Notes under the pieces: model-generated
Databases searched by the model: none
The model's input: the letters and a program-made list of their open reading frames with translations, nothing else
Told to the model about the DNA's origin: nothing
DNA from: Chionis minor
Taxonomy: Eukaryota > Chordata > Aves > Charadriiformes > Chionididae
DNA length: 64,000 nt
Direction of reading: 5' to 3'
Assembly: GCA_013398295.1 (NCBI GenBank)
Contig: VZSF01008968.1
Span: 496,001-560,000, forward strand
Made by a program: the position numbers and the translations under genes
Part shown: positions 48,503 to 59,764 of the stretch, piece after piece
Position numbering within the stretch: the stretch's first letter is position 1
Layout of the letters: every line of letters starts with the position of its first letter

Positions 48503-48900
48503 CCTTGAAATCCCGCCATGCGCGCAATAAGGAGGGTGAATTGTTTTTCCTCTTTTTTTTGGATGGGAGATGAGGGGGGAGGGGGAAGAAACAAAAGCCT
48601 AAACGGAGGAAAGGCTAAGCGGCGGAGACAGAGGGAGAAGGCGGAGACCCTGGTGGAGGAGCAGGGCGAGCGTCAGCCATGTTGTGTGTGTGTTGGTCCA
48701 GTATTTACAAACCTGCAGCTGCAGCAGCGCTTGGAGTCTGGGAGCGAGGGGAACGGAGGGAGGGAGAGAGAAAGGCGAGGAGGGAGGAGAGGCAGGCAGG
48801 GAGCGAGGGACGGGAGGAGGGAGGGAGGGAAAGGGGAGGGGAGAGCGGCAGCAGCAGACAAAGGATCCCGGCGCAGCCCGAGCGGAGCGCGCACACGCTC
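48503..48900 (-). other. SPIN1: SPIN1 exon 1 (5' UTR), inferred; 5' end unknown
   Basis: Minus-strand transcribed leader inferred from a donor site, CAAGG|GTAAGG, at 48503/48502 at the edge of the CpG island. It holds an upstream ORF of 21 codons with a good start context (AACATGG, ATG at 48680-48678), beginning MADARPAPPPG and ending at a TAG at 48615-48617. A second ATG at 48519-48517 (GCGCGCATGG) would run across the splice as MAGFQGVL and then stop in exon 2, assuming these splice sites. There is no SPIN1 coding sequence in this exon. The 5' limit given is nominal, as the start site may lie further right or in the gap. Confidence 0.5.
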
Positions 48901-49059
48901 GCGCACAGGGCGCCCCGCACCGCGGCCTGCAGCCCCGCCGCTGCCACCCCGGGGCGGCGTCTGCCCCTCCGGCTGCCGCCGCGCTGCCCGGCCCGGCCCC
49001 GCCGCACTCACGCCCCCTTCGCCCCACTCTTCCCGCTGGGGGCAGCGCGGGGGGGAGCC

Positions 49060-49883
49060 NNNNNNNNNNNNNNNNNNNNNNNNNNNNNNNNNNNNNNNNN
49101 NNNNNNNNNNNNNNNNNNNNNNNNNNNNNNNNNNNNNNNNNNNNNNNNNNNNNNNNNNNNNNNNNNNNNNNNNNNNNNNNNNNNNNNNNNNNNNNNNNNN
49201 NNNNNNNNNNNNNNNNNNNNNNNNNNNNNNNNNNNNNNNNNNNNNNNNNNNNNNNNNNNNNNNNNNNNNNNNNNNNNNNNNNNNNNNNNNNNNNNNNNNN
49301 NNNNNNNNNNNNNNNNNNNNNNNNNNNNNNNNNNNNNNNNNNNNNNNNNNNNNNNNNNNNNNNNNNNNNNNNNNNNNNNNNNNNNNNNNNNNNNNNNNNN
49401 NNNNNNNNNNNNNNNNNNNNNNNNNNNNNNNNNNNNNNNNNNNNNNNNNNNNNNNNNNNNNNNNNNNNNNNNNNNNNNNNNNNNNNNNNNNNNNNNNNNN
49501 NNNNNNNNNNNNNNNNNNNNNNNNNNNNNNNNNNNNNNNNNNNNNNNNNNNNNNNNNNNNNNNNNNNNNNNNNNNNNNNNNNNNNNNNNNNNNNNNNNNN
49601 NNNNNNNNNNNNNNNNNNNNNNNNNNNNNNNNNNNNNNNNNNNNNNNNNNNNNNNNNNNNNNNNNNNNNNNNNNNNNNNNNNNNNNNNNNNNNNNNNNNN
49701 NNNNNNNNNNNNNNNNNNNNNNNNNNNNNNNNNNNNNNNNNNNNNNNNNNNNNNNNNNNNNNNNNNNNNNNNNNNNNNNNNNNNNNNNNNNNNNNNNNNN
49801 NNNNNNNNNNNNNNNNNNNNNNNNNNNNNNNNNNNNNNNNNNNNNNNNNNNNNNNNNNNNNNNNNNNNNNNNNNNNNNNNNNN
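49060..49883. other. Assembly gap, 824 N
   Basis: A run of N inside the CpG island. Long reading frames that cross it are artefacts of translating N. It probably hides GC-rich sequence, including the SPIN1 transcription start region. Confidence 0.99.
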
Positions 49884-50109
49884 GTGCCCCGTCCCGCGGC
49901 GGAGTCCTCCGGCGGGCGGCCGACTGCCGGCCCGCCCCGAAACACGGCCTACCGGCCTTGGGGCGGCGGGCGGCCTTCGCCCCGCCCCGCCCGCTCCCCG
50001 CGCCGCCTCACGGGCGGGCCGCAGCGGTCCGTGGCGCTGGTGCCGCTCACCAGCAGCGGCTCCTCCCCAGGCAGGCCTTGAGGCCGCGGCCTACCTGAGG
50101 CCCGGGGCC

Positions 50110-50295
50110 ATGGCTGGCAGCCTCGCTCGGGTTGCGGGGCGCACAGCGTTTTCCAGCGGGGTTCTGCGGTGTCCCTGTCCATCATCCAACCCTCAGAAAA
50201 TATTCGGGCGATCTGGGGAAGTGTTCGTGGTTGTGTTTGTACAGAGAAGCCCAACAGCGTGCAGGTACCTGAAGGCTGATGAGCGTTTCATGTGA
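50110..50295 (+). other. Possible divergent short ORF beside the CpG island
   Basis: Plus-strand ATG in a strong context (GGCCATGG) at the far side of the CpG island. It opens 61 codons starting MAGSLARVAGRTAFSSGVL. A donor-like site (GCAG|GTACCT) lies near 50263. I do not recognise the protein. It could be the first exon of a divergent noncoding or coding transcript, or chance in GC-rich DNA. Confidence 0.15.
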
Positions 50296-50479
50296 CTAGG
50301 CAAAGCGTGTGTAAGTAATAGAGGCTTTTGGGTGCGCAGAGGATAGTCTGATCTCTGGAACAAAACAAAAGGCTGCATTTGGCACTCAGTTGTCTTCTCT
50401 GTTGCGAGAGGCAACATTATCAGGGTGCAGAAGGAGTAGTTTCTTCGAAATTTTAAAGGATTCCTTTGAAAACGTGTCG

Positions 50480-50592
50480 TTCTTGTCATCTATGGAATAG
50501 GGAAACATAAAAAGGTGGTGGGGGAAACACTTAGAAAATCCCAGCTGAACGAAAGAAGTGATGGCAAGTTCTTTACACAATCTTGATGGATT
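50480..50592. repeat. Diverged ~110-bp direct repeat, copy 1
   Basis: Starts TTCTTGTCATCTATGGAA and contains AATCCCAGCTGAAC and CTTGATGGATT. A diverged copy is at 52448-52558. The family is unknown. Confidence 0.6.
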
Positions 50593-52447
50593 GTCTTGGG
50601 GGCTCCCAGCTTTTGGCTTCCAGTAGACTGACAGTACCTGAGAGGGTGGCTGATGGAAGACCTGCAAGCAGTCACGACTGAGTTCAGCAATTGCCAGACC
50701 ACAGAGAAGTGTCATCTGCTGAAACATTAATTAAATTCCAGGGCATGTACAGGAGAAGCAGCAAGCTTCTTAACTGTCATGGAGAGCATTTTTCAGTTAA
50801 TGAAATGTGCACAATCTAGGTGGAGTTGAACACGAGGAAATTCAGTAAGCCATAACAGGAATTTTCAGATGAAATTGTGTAAGCCCTTGAAATCATAGGA
50901 AAGAATAAAGTCATCAGTAGCTATTCTGATGAAAACACGATACATTGTTACTGGATCCTAGTCCATCAGTTTGGTACATCATTCAAGCATAGACTTGCAA
51001 GGGCCATTCATGCCTTTAGACTGACATGGGATAAAAATGAAATTGGAAACATCAGTAAGTAAGATTGTTTCCTATGACAAATTAAGTAATTTCACAGTCC
51101 AAACAGGTGAACAGCTGCAGCCTGGTCTGCCCTAGCAAATCAAATGGGTACTTTTTTTGAAACAGAGCTTGGCAGGTGTATAGTGACATGATGCTACTTT
51201 TTTCGCTTACAAAATCATTAGACAAACTTCCATTCATTAAGGCAGCTGTAAAGTATTGTTATGTGTAGGGCTTTTGCATGTCGCTAAGAGCCACATGTAA
51301 ACTCTGAGTCCAAGAAATGAAACTGATTTGGGGAAAGGGTGATTCAGGTTAAAGGATGGGTACCTATTTGGGATTTCTTAGTTCCAACAGTAGCAAATAC
51401 ACAGGGTAAGATCCAAGTTCCCAAATCACGGTCGCAGATCACATAATTCATAAATTCACTGTCTTTGACAGAAAATAAAATACAGGAACATAAATATACT
51501 GGCATAAATATTTTGCTAAAAATTGTTGCTGGCAAACCAGGAGGAAAAGAATCTGATCTTTATTCAGCCCTTTGTTAATTTCACAACTCAATTTCATCAA
51601 AGAGGGACTGTATCCCCAGTAATGCCTCTGACAAACAGGTTCCCCAGAATCTGAGACATTATCTGTTTACAATTTAAAGAAACTTCCTGCAAGAATGACT
51701 GACAGAGAAGCTTCTTAGTGCATTGGGAAAATGGAGAGAAAAAAAGTGAGGAAGTGTGAAAAAGAGAGCTTCGCTCTCTCATAGGAGTAAAGTGAGGAGA
51801 ATTGTACCTGTCTTTAAATTTTGGAGTGAGTGGAGTCAAAAGCCCTACTATCTGGTTTGGACCTTCCCACTTTCCTTCCTTTCTTCTACTTCGCTCACTC
51901 TTGCTGTATGCAGACTCCATAGTTTTTTGAAAAACTTGTATTAATTCTTATGGAGTCTTCTAGGATTTACATACATTAACAAAAAAGAGCCCTTAAAAAC
52001 TCTGTTTGGCAGCAAATAAAAGATTGCTGTTAATCCTGGTCTGAATTAGGAGGATTGTAGATGTCTTCTTCAGGGAACAAAAGGGAAGTTGCAGAGAGCC
52101 ATTACCTTGGAAAACCCTCCCAGAGCAGGATCAGTAAGTGCCAACAACTCTTGCAAGAGCTAACCACTCTTCCTAGTCCTCTGTGGGTACTGGGAATTGT
52201 CCACAGAAGGAGATTGCATTTTCATGCCTGGAAGGAGAAATGCGTGATCATGCATTCCCATGCCATGCCCATCCCAGGTGTGGTGACCCCTGAGCTGGCA
52301 TGGGAGAGTGTCCACTTGACTGAGAGGCATTTGAGGTTGGCTGGCCATCAAGCCCATTTGTTCTTCTGAATTGCTAACAGCTCCTGCCTGACTTGCCCTT
52401 AGTAGTTCTTTTAAAATCATGTCTTATCATGTTAATTGTCTTATCAA

Positions 52448-52558
52448 TTCTTGTCATCTATGGAACAGGGAAACAAAAAAGACGGTAGGGGAACACTTAA
52501 AAAATCCCAGCTGAACAAAAGCACTGGTTACAATTTCTTTACACAGTCTTGATGGATT
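52448..52558. repeat. Diverged ~110-bp direct repeat, copy 2
   Basis: Same landmarks as 50480-50592 (TTCTTGTCATCTATGGAA, AATCCCAGCTGAAC, TCTTGATGGATT) with scattered substitutions and small length differences. It lies about 1.97 kb away in the same orientation. Confidence 0.6.
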
Positions 52559-53818
52559 TGGTAGACTGTCCTACTTGGTGCTTCTAGCTGGTGCTTTCAT
52601 TAGCCTGGGAAGCCCTCCATTAGATGAAACACTCCTTGAAGAGAGTCAAAAAGAGTTTGGTTGGAAGCCATCAAATTCTGAAATCATAATGCAACCTTTA
52701 AACTGTCTTTTAACTTACCAATGTTTTTTTAAAAAAGAATGTCATACATAAAATTTTTAGAATTCTAGAGTGCTTTAAATGCTGCCTAGTTTTTCTGGGA
52801 ACAGAATGGCTGAACTCTTTCATAAGCTTTGAAGGCTACTGGGATGCTTTGAGTGGGAACCAGGTTCCCCCGGATTCCAAAAAAAAATTTACAACATCCT
52901 GCCAGCCTCAGAAGAATCAGGCTTAAATCCTGAAGAATCAGAACCCTCTTGTGTTGATGGTAGAATCAAGAACCTTTAGAATCCAAGTGGGAAGATCTTT
53001 GCTTGATCTGAATTTGAAGGAGGAATGACGCCTTGCCTCTGAGCCTGATTTTCAACCATCTGCTTTAACTTCGCTGTAAGTGGATAATTAAGGGGAATTT
53101 ATTACTTTATTAGAGGATAACTTTAATTGGTTCCCTGGCCAGTTTGTCTTTTCCAAGCAAGTTGCTATAAAGCTGATACAGATATTATTTAAAATTAGGA
53201 GAAACAGAGACCTTCTCCCTGTGTGTTTGTTGAATGACATGGTTGCAACGTTTATGAAATGTCAAGCCTACAGGAGCCAAACATCTGTCTTAACAATTTC
53301 AGTAAAACAGCAATAAGGTTCAGATTTAGGTGATCTACATGAAAATTGTGAATCCTTGCATACATCAGGAAGTGGGGAATAAAGCTCGGCTTTAAAGGAA
53401 ATGCTCCAACTACTATTGAACTAAAACTTGAGATCTATCAGATATTTCTGCTTTCTGCTTTCAGAGAGAGTGACTTCTGATCACTGTATTTAACTTCTAG
53501 GGGCAGGCTTACAATGAATCCTCTTAGAAGTGAAGCATATGTAAAAAATAAATCAAAAAACCCTGTTTTTAAAACAAATTAAATCATTAGTTCAACTTGA
53601 GAAAAATACAAAAACTCACTGGGGTTTTAGAGGTTTGATGGGGAAGTTTTTTGTGGCAAAATTAATTATTTTTTTCATAGCTCAGTTCTCAATTCATGAT
53701 TAGATTTTTATTCCTATGAAGAGAAATCTTCATTTTTACCACTCTAGTTACATCCCTTTTGTAAGTAAATGATCTATGCGTCAAGGAATGATAAAGTACT
53801 GAAGAAGAAAAAGAGTAT

Positions 53819-54316
53819 TGTGAGAAACTATGGACTAGGGTATTTATTAAGATTTATGCAAGCAGCTACCAGACACCGCTTGTGTAGGATAAGATAACCG
53901 CAATCGCTTACTAAGGTAACTGCAATTGCTTACACAAACTAAACCAGATACCGCTTGTGCAAGATAACCGCCAGATGTCCAGGAACCGACAGACAGGACA
54001 AACAACCCCATATGACATATGAGTGAGGGGTCGACTATGGGACAAAGGAGGAAGACTTCTTACTTCGGCCTCAAAGACCACCAAGAGGCAGAAAACGACC
54101 CCCTAACAACAACTGAAGCATGCGCAGAGTACCTCCACTACTTCATGAATACGGAAGTAAAGATGTATAAAAAGGGACTGTTTGAACTGCTCAGGACGGC
54201 AGTTGGCGGAGCGCAGACTCCCCTGCCGTCCAGCGCTGTATTTGCTCATATTCTACTTGCTATAATTAATAAAATTTTAATTAGATTATGATCCATTGTG
54301 GTCTCAATTTATGACA
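53819..54316 (+). repeat. Solo LTR, class-I-like, TSD GTAT
   Basis: 498-bp element from TGTGAGAAACTATGG to CAATTTATGACA, flanked by GTAT on both sides (53815-53818 and 54317-54320). A 4-bp duplication fits ERV1 (gamma/epsilon-like) integration. The U3 part has two pairs of diverged repeats (ATAACCGCAATCGCTTAC / GTAACTGCAATTGCTTAC, and CACCGCTTGTG / TACCGCTTGTG). A TATA box (GATGTATAAAAAGG, near 54159) and AATAAA (54268) set the plus orientation. The 90-codon open frame at 54019-54291 lies wholly inside the LTR and is not a gene. Confidence 0.85.
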
Positions 54317-54320
54317 GTAT

Positions 54321-57300
54321 AATAAATGTGCTTGGAGAGAAGAGCCACAGCTATTAACCTGACATTCCTTTAAAACAGATAGAACTTTCTGTCATGTAAG
54401 ATGAGACCCTTCTCCACAGATTTGCTTTGGTCACAGCTAGAGAGAATTCCAAATGAATCATACTACTGTTGCAGAAATTTAAACCCTTCTTCTCCCACTC
54501 CTGTATCTTCCCTCCTCCCTTTCACACACACACATGCAAAAGCAGTAGTCCTCAGCCTTTTGGTAGATGAATTATATAATTCTTTTTCTTCAATAGTTTC
54601 CATGCAGGTAGAGGAAATCTCTACAACAGAGAGGGAAGTTGCGTACTCAAAAAAATACATTTTCTGCATTATTTCCTTTATATGGACTTAAAACATGAGA
54701 AGCTTGATAAGCAGCTTTATTTGCAAATACATGACATTCATTTCTATCCTTAGAATCTTTGCTTTAAAGGAGGTAAAGAAGCACATGAGACACATGTGCT
54801 GTCTGTGTAATGTGCTTTAAAGCTTTCCAGGGGAACCAAAGAATAATATAAAAAAGTACACTGCAGGAAAAAAAAACCTCTTATGCAAGAAATCTTGAAA
54901 AAAAAGGCATGGCATCCCAACTTATTAATAGCTTTTGAAGAAGATAGGAAAGCTCTGTTTTTTCAAACATTTAATACTTAGGAGAGAAAAAAAATTATGA
55001 AATATTAATTGATTTTTTAAGGAAGCCAATTTTGTTTCCGTACAAGATGGAAAATACGACATAGATAATATTGTGTGATTTTCCTTCCAGTAATTTTGGA
55101 TTAATTGGCAAATATTACACTATTTTAAAGTTACATGCCTCATTCTGTATTGATTTCCCATGGTATTTACGTAATTTTTACTTTGTATTTATTATTCTAA
55201 TTTGTTGTATGTACCTAACTTGAAAGAATGATTTACTGTATTTTAGTGATCTCAGGTGTGCTGGTCTAAGGATACAAATTAGGCTGCTTTGATAGTGATA
55301 TTTATCAAGTAAGCTTCTAGTAAGATGATGAACATAAAAAGAAATAGCAACGTGTATGTGCACTTAAACTCACACATTAACACATCCACCTTTATAAAAC
55401 CAGCAACCATCTAAAACATATGCTTGCGTAAAAGCCTCAATTACTTTATGCACAGCTGCACTTGCAACTGAACCTTAAAAGGAATTCAAAATATAAGGGC
55501 AACACAAGGAAAATACTGTTTGAGAGGTTCAGCACTGCAATAAAAAGAAAAAAAAAAACTATATAGAATTAATACAATATGAAGTCATAACTCATACAGT
55601 TATTTTATACAAATCTCTTGAAAATTCTAGGAGAATTCATTAAATATATTTGAAGAAGGTTTGGATGTCCCCCTTTCCCCACAACCCAATGAGACCCATC
55701 AGGGCTAGGCTTCCGGGAGACCGTACAACAAGTGGAACCAGGCTCCACCAGAACAATGGACAAAAGACTTACCTGCAGATCTTCACAACCGTTTCAATAG
55801 GTGCCATCCACAGCTGAACCACCAAAATACATGAATTCTATATATGCAGTTAGCAGAATGTGATGTACTCCATTTCATCCATCCTACATCTTTGTGGAAA
55901 TAACATGGGTTAAACTGAACAAACACTGCTCATCAGCATTGAAGGGCAGAGACGCCTGTTTAACATTAGTGTATTTTTCACAAAATAAATATCTTTTGTG
56001 CCTTTTTTTGTGTCTTTTTCTTTTGGGGAGATTAAAACAAATACCTTCAAAAACAAACTTGGGAGCAAACATTCACACCAGGGGACTAAAAATCCCCAAG
56101 TAAATTTAAAAATACCAGATTTTGACATGGTACTTTCTATATCTGTGATTTAAAATTTCACTGCTAGCATTCACTTTTACTCTACCCCTTGCTAATATTT
56201 GCCAGACCCTTAGTGCAGAGCATTTTTTATTCTCTAGGTTTTTTTTATGTTGATTAACACAGTTCAGTTAAATTTACAGTCACCGCTCTTAGCTTGATGT
56301 GTGCTATTTCTGTTTGATTTCTCAGAAGAACTTCATCTGGTTTGGTTTGTCCTCCCAACTCCCTGTTATGTTGGCAGATACAATGACAGAAATTACTTTG
56401 TATATAGATACCTGTTGTCATTATGTGACTGAACATTCTTGTGGGCCTAAGTGCCAAGATAAAGACTGTTAAGGCTTTTCCATGCTTCTTGTGCCAGACT
56501 TAACTACACTACCACACATATTGATTATTCATGTAATGAAATTCTCTGATCTGCAGTCTAAAAAGAAGTGTTTTCAGTCTGTTTATATTTAATACCACTA
56601 TTGGAGTAGTCAGCCTGAGTACTTTTCCATAGCCTGGAGCCAACACATAGCAGCCAGACAATGTATATTTCTAATACACAGTTAATATTCAGTATAAAGA
56701 TGACACTGTAAATCTTGATATGAATTAAGAGAGCTCATTACCTTGCAGGGATTCTCAGTACCTGCATGTTAAATCTCTTCTGTCTTTCGTAACTTGAAGG
56801 AGAAATATTTCTAGCATTTAGGTTTCAGTTCCAGAAAAGTGGATTGTTAATGTTCACCCCATCTCCGTGTGACAGTATTTAGTGGTCATTATCATTACAG
56901 ATCAACAGTTTCTTCCATTCATTTCTGTGGATTACCTTTGCCTTTTAAACGTCTCTAATGTTTCCATGTGCTGTATATTTTTGAAATAAAAATTCACACG
57001 AACATCTCACAGGTAAGTGGATGGTTCTAAAATACATTTTCTCAGTCTTCCATGAACCTACATTTTTGGCCTGTACTGAGCAACGACCGACAAGACTTCA
57101 GTGTGTTGTTTCAGATCTAAGAAACAACACAGAGTTGGTTAGTTTACTCTTTTATGCTATTTTCTACACCTTGCAGAGCCTATAATACAGATGGTTACAA
57201 AACAACCTGTTGTGTTTTAAGCAAACCCAAAGGATTTTCATTCAGGTATTTCACTCAGGAAAACATATTCCAGAACTAGAATTTCACTTTAATTTTTTTG

Positions 57301-59560
57301 TGATGGTTTTATTTTAACTCTCCTGTACAGTGATAAAAAACTGTATAATCTAAAATCAGTCGATCATTGGGGAGAATAAATAATATCCCATGGAAATTAA
57401 ATCAATATTGAAAAATATAGAAAAGTTGCCTCAAACAGTTCTGGTTTTACTTTTTAATGAATCAAATGAATCTGAAATAAGCTAACTAGCCTCCCAGCAA
57501 AGATACTGCAGAAAGAAAATGGTTTGAAAAATATTGGGGCAAATTTTTCCTATTAATTTTTGATCTGGAGTGAATTTGTTTTCATTAGGAAAGCAAAATA
57601 AATTATTAGTTCCTGCTATTAGGAGATGTTTAGAATTAACCCACAAAAAAGCTTACCATGCAATGAAGTCTTGTCTGCTTGACGAAATGATCAGTCTTTG
57701 CAGCAGGATGGTATCTGTGTATCTCAGGTTTTAAGACGTGGTTGTTGTATATTGTAGCAAAGGTGAGGAAGGTGATTCTTGAAGTTTCCTGCCTGTGGTT
57801 ACAGAGAATCTAAAGGTATCTTTTCCCTCAGGTAGGTAGAAAGTAAATCTTTCTTGTGTAGACAACTAATAAATGAGATGAGACAAGTGACCTGGACTGG
57901 CCAAGCAGCAACATCAACATGCAGTGCGAGTGGGAAGAGGGAATGCCAAATGGGGATTTAGGTTGCAGCTGCATCTTCTTCAGCAGTGGGGCTTCAACTA
58001 TTGCTACCTTGCTCTTTGCAGATTGTTCTCAGCATCTCACCACCTCATGCACAGTATTTGTATAGCGGTTTGTGAACAGTGTCAGGACTGCTAGAGGTTG
58101 CACACAGACGTGCATGCCTACATGCCTACTGAAGAAGCCTGGGGCCAGCAATTGTGTGAACTGGCACCACTGCTGAAAAGTCTTGATGAGTGAGTCTTTG
58201 TTTAGCTGGAGAAATGTAATAGAAAGGTTTAAGTTGATATCAATGGGACCTTCTGGGTGTGGAAGCACCAGGGCAACAGAAAGCAACAGCAGCAGAGGAG
58301 ATGTAGGCATGGAATGTGTTGATGACACCTGAATTAGGAGATCATCAAGATCTTGTGAAGTCTATGTGCATCTTCCCAGGTGCGTGCACCCAGATTGGGA
58401 GTCAATGGACAATCAGTAAGTCCCGGTGATTCAGAGAGGTGGGACTTATTGTTGCGTCTCCTAAGATGAAAGAAAGTGTATGTCCAAAATCAGCATTTCA
58501 CCAATAACCTAAAAAGGGACCTAGGAGAAGTGCTGAGGGTTGACAGTCTGTGTACCTTGTCCTCTGCATCACTGAGGAAGTCTGAATGCTGGAAAGAGAC
58601 CTGGCTGCCCACTTAGTGGCACCTGATGCTTGGCAGACCTCTTGGACACACGCTTTTTGGTGCTTGTGAATATGTGGGTATGACAGTGTTGGTGAAATTT
58701 TATTGTAAAATAAATTTCTACCTAAAATAAATGAAACCTACCTTTCCTTCCTGTAAGATCTTGTTTTGAGCTCTGCTGCCAATTTTGCAATGTTCTTTCC
58801 TATGCAGAGATCCATGTAGCAAAGGGAAACTGAAAGAACGTTAGTGGAAATGCGGCTACATAAATAAATTGGGGGCCTCTTTTATAAAGTTGTCTGTTAC
58901 TTCACTTGGCTGGAACACAGCTCTCTTAAGGCTCCTCCGTTAAGTCTGAATTGCTGTGAAAGTGCTGTTGAAACACAAATGTGTGTTCTAGCACGATGAT
59001 TAATAAAACTTGTCTAACCAATATTAGTGTTAAAAATGGGATGCTAAGTCAGCACAAAAAAAGGGTTGTTGTGGTTAAAGCCTCTCATTGCATCGGAGAC
59101 AGGAGTGGATCACATTATCTGGCCACAAGATATCTACATACTTTAGATAAGGTGTGTGATGAGTTGTCAGGTTCTTTATACCAATGTATCCCTACTGCAG
59201 TGTAACCAGCTTCGTGAAAATGTGCTTTAGCTGATCGTAATGGAAATGAAAACTATGTGGGAACAACCATATTATGAAGCGTCACTTTTGGCTGGTGAGA
59301 TAAATTCAACATGATTTACAGGGCACCTGTTCTTTTCCTTCAGAGGTGAGGTCAGTTTTTGCCATTTGTATGTACATGGTTTTAATTATTTGATCTGCAA
59401 CTTGTGGTTTACACCCCAGTAAGCAGTTTTCTTCAAGCTGGATAGGCATGCTGTAGTTTTAACTAGCCAAACATTCCTCAGAGGTGGACAGCAAAAGGAC
59501 AGGAGGCAGCAGTCATAAATCACAGCAGTGAAAATTCTGACTGGGTATAGAAAACAACTT
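54321..59560. other. AT-rich flank, no feature recognised
   Basis: About 5.2 kb without a recognised gene, repeat family or RNA. A minus-strand frame at 58029-58328 has a hydrophobic start but no other support. Confidence 0.45.
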
Positions 59561-59574
59561 GCTCCTTGTGCTCC

Positions 59575-59762
59575 AGGCCAGGCCCTGGAATGAGCTGCCC
59601 AGAGACAGTGTGGAATTTCCATCTTCAGAGATTTTCAAAACTGAACTGGAGAAGTAAGTCTCTGAGCAACCCCATGTAACTGAAGTTAGCTCTGCTTTGA
59701 GGAAGTAATTGGTCCATGTGACCTTCAGAGGTCCCTTCCAACCTAATTTTTTCTACAATCCT
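59575..59762 (+). mobile_element. CR1 3' end fragment, diverged
   Basis: Plus-strand CR1 tail region. It holds CCAGGCCCTGGAATGAGCTG, CCCAGAGACAGTGTGGAATT, TCAGAGATTTTCAAAACTGAA and CAGAGGTCCCTTCCAACCTA, then a decayed tail. It is more diverged than the copy at 28109-28236. Confidence 0.85.
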
Positions 59763-59764
59763 GT

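Larger units (their letters stand above)
48330..50120. promoter_or_regulatory. CpG-island promoter of SPIN1, interrupted by gap
   Basis: Abrupt change from AT-rich DNA to GC- and CpG-rich sequence on both sides of the N run. It contains GGGCGG/CCGCCC boxes, a GA-rich stretch (about 48730-48850) and no clear TATA box. It lies just upstream of the inferred SPIN1 exon 1 donor and is the natural promoter for that minus-strand gene. The sequence right of the gap (49884-50120) is equally GC-rich, so a divergent promoter is possible. Promoter activity is inferred from composition and position. Confidence 0.75.
50300..53814. other. Upstream flank of SPIN1 with a dispersed ~110-bp repeat
   Basis: Mostly unremarkable AT-rich DNA. 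One segment occurs twice in direct orientation (see 50480-50592 and 52448-52558). No gene was recognised. Confidence 0.45.

Noticed and set aside
48518..50295. Very long open frames on both strands across the CpG island
   Set aside because: They consist mainly of translated N from the 824-bp gap, plus GC-rich sequence with few stops.
52061..52369. 102-codon plus-strand frame upstream of SPIN1
   Set aside because: No motif recognised and no supporting splice or promoter signals.
54019..54291. 90-codon plus-strand frame
   Set aside because: Lies entirely within the GTAT-flanked solo LTR across its TATA region.
58029..58328. Minus-strand frame with a signal-peptide-like hydrophobic start (MPTSPLLLLLSVALVL)
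   Set aside because: No family resemblance, no paired splice sites, and the hydrophobic run comes from a CAGCAG-rich stretch on the other strand.
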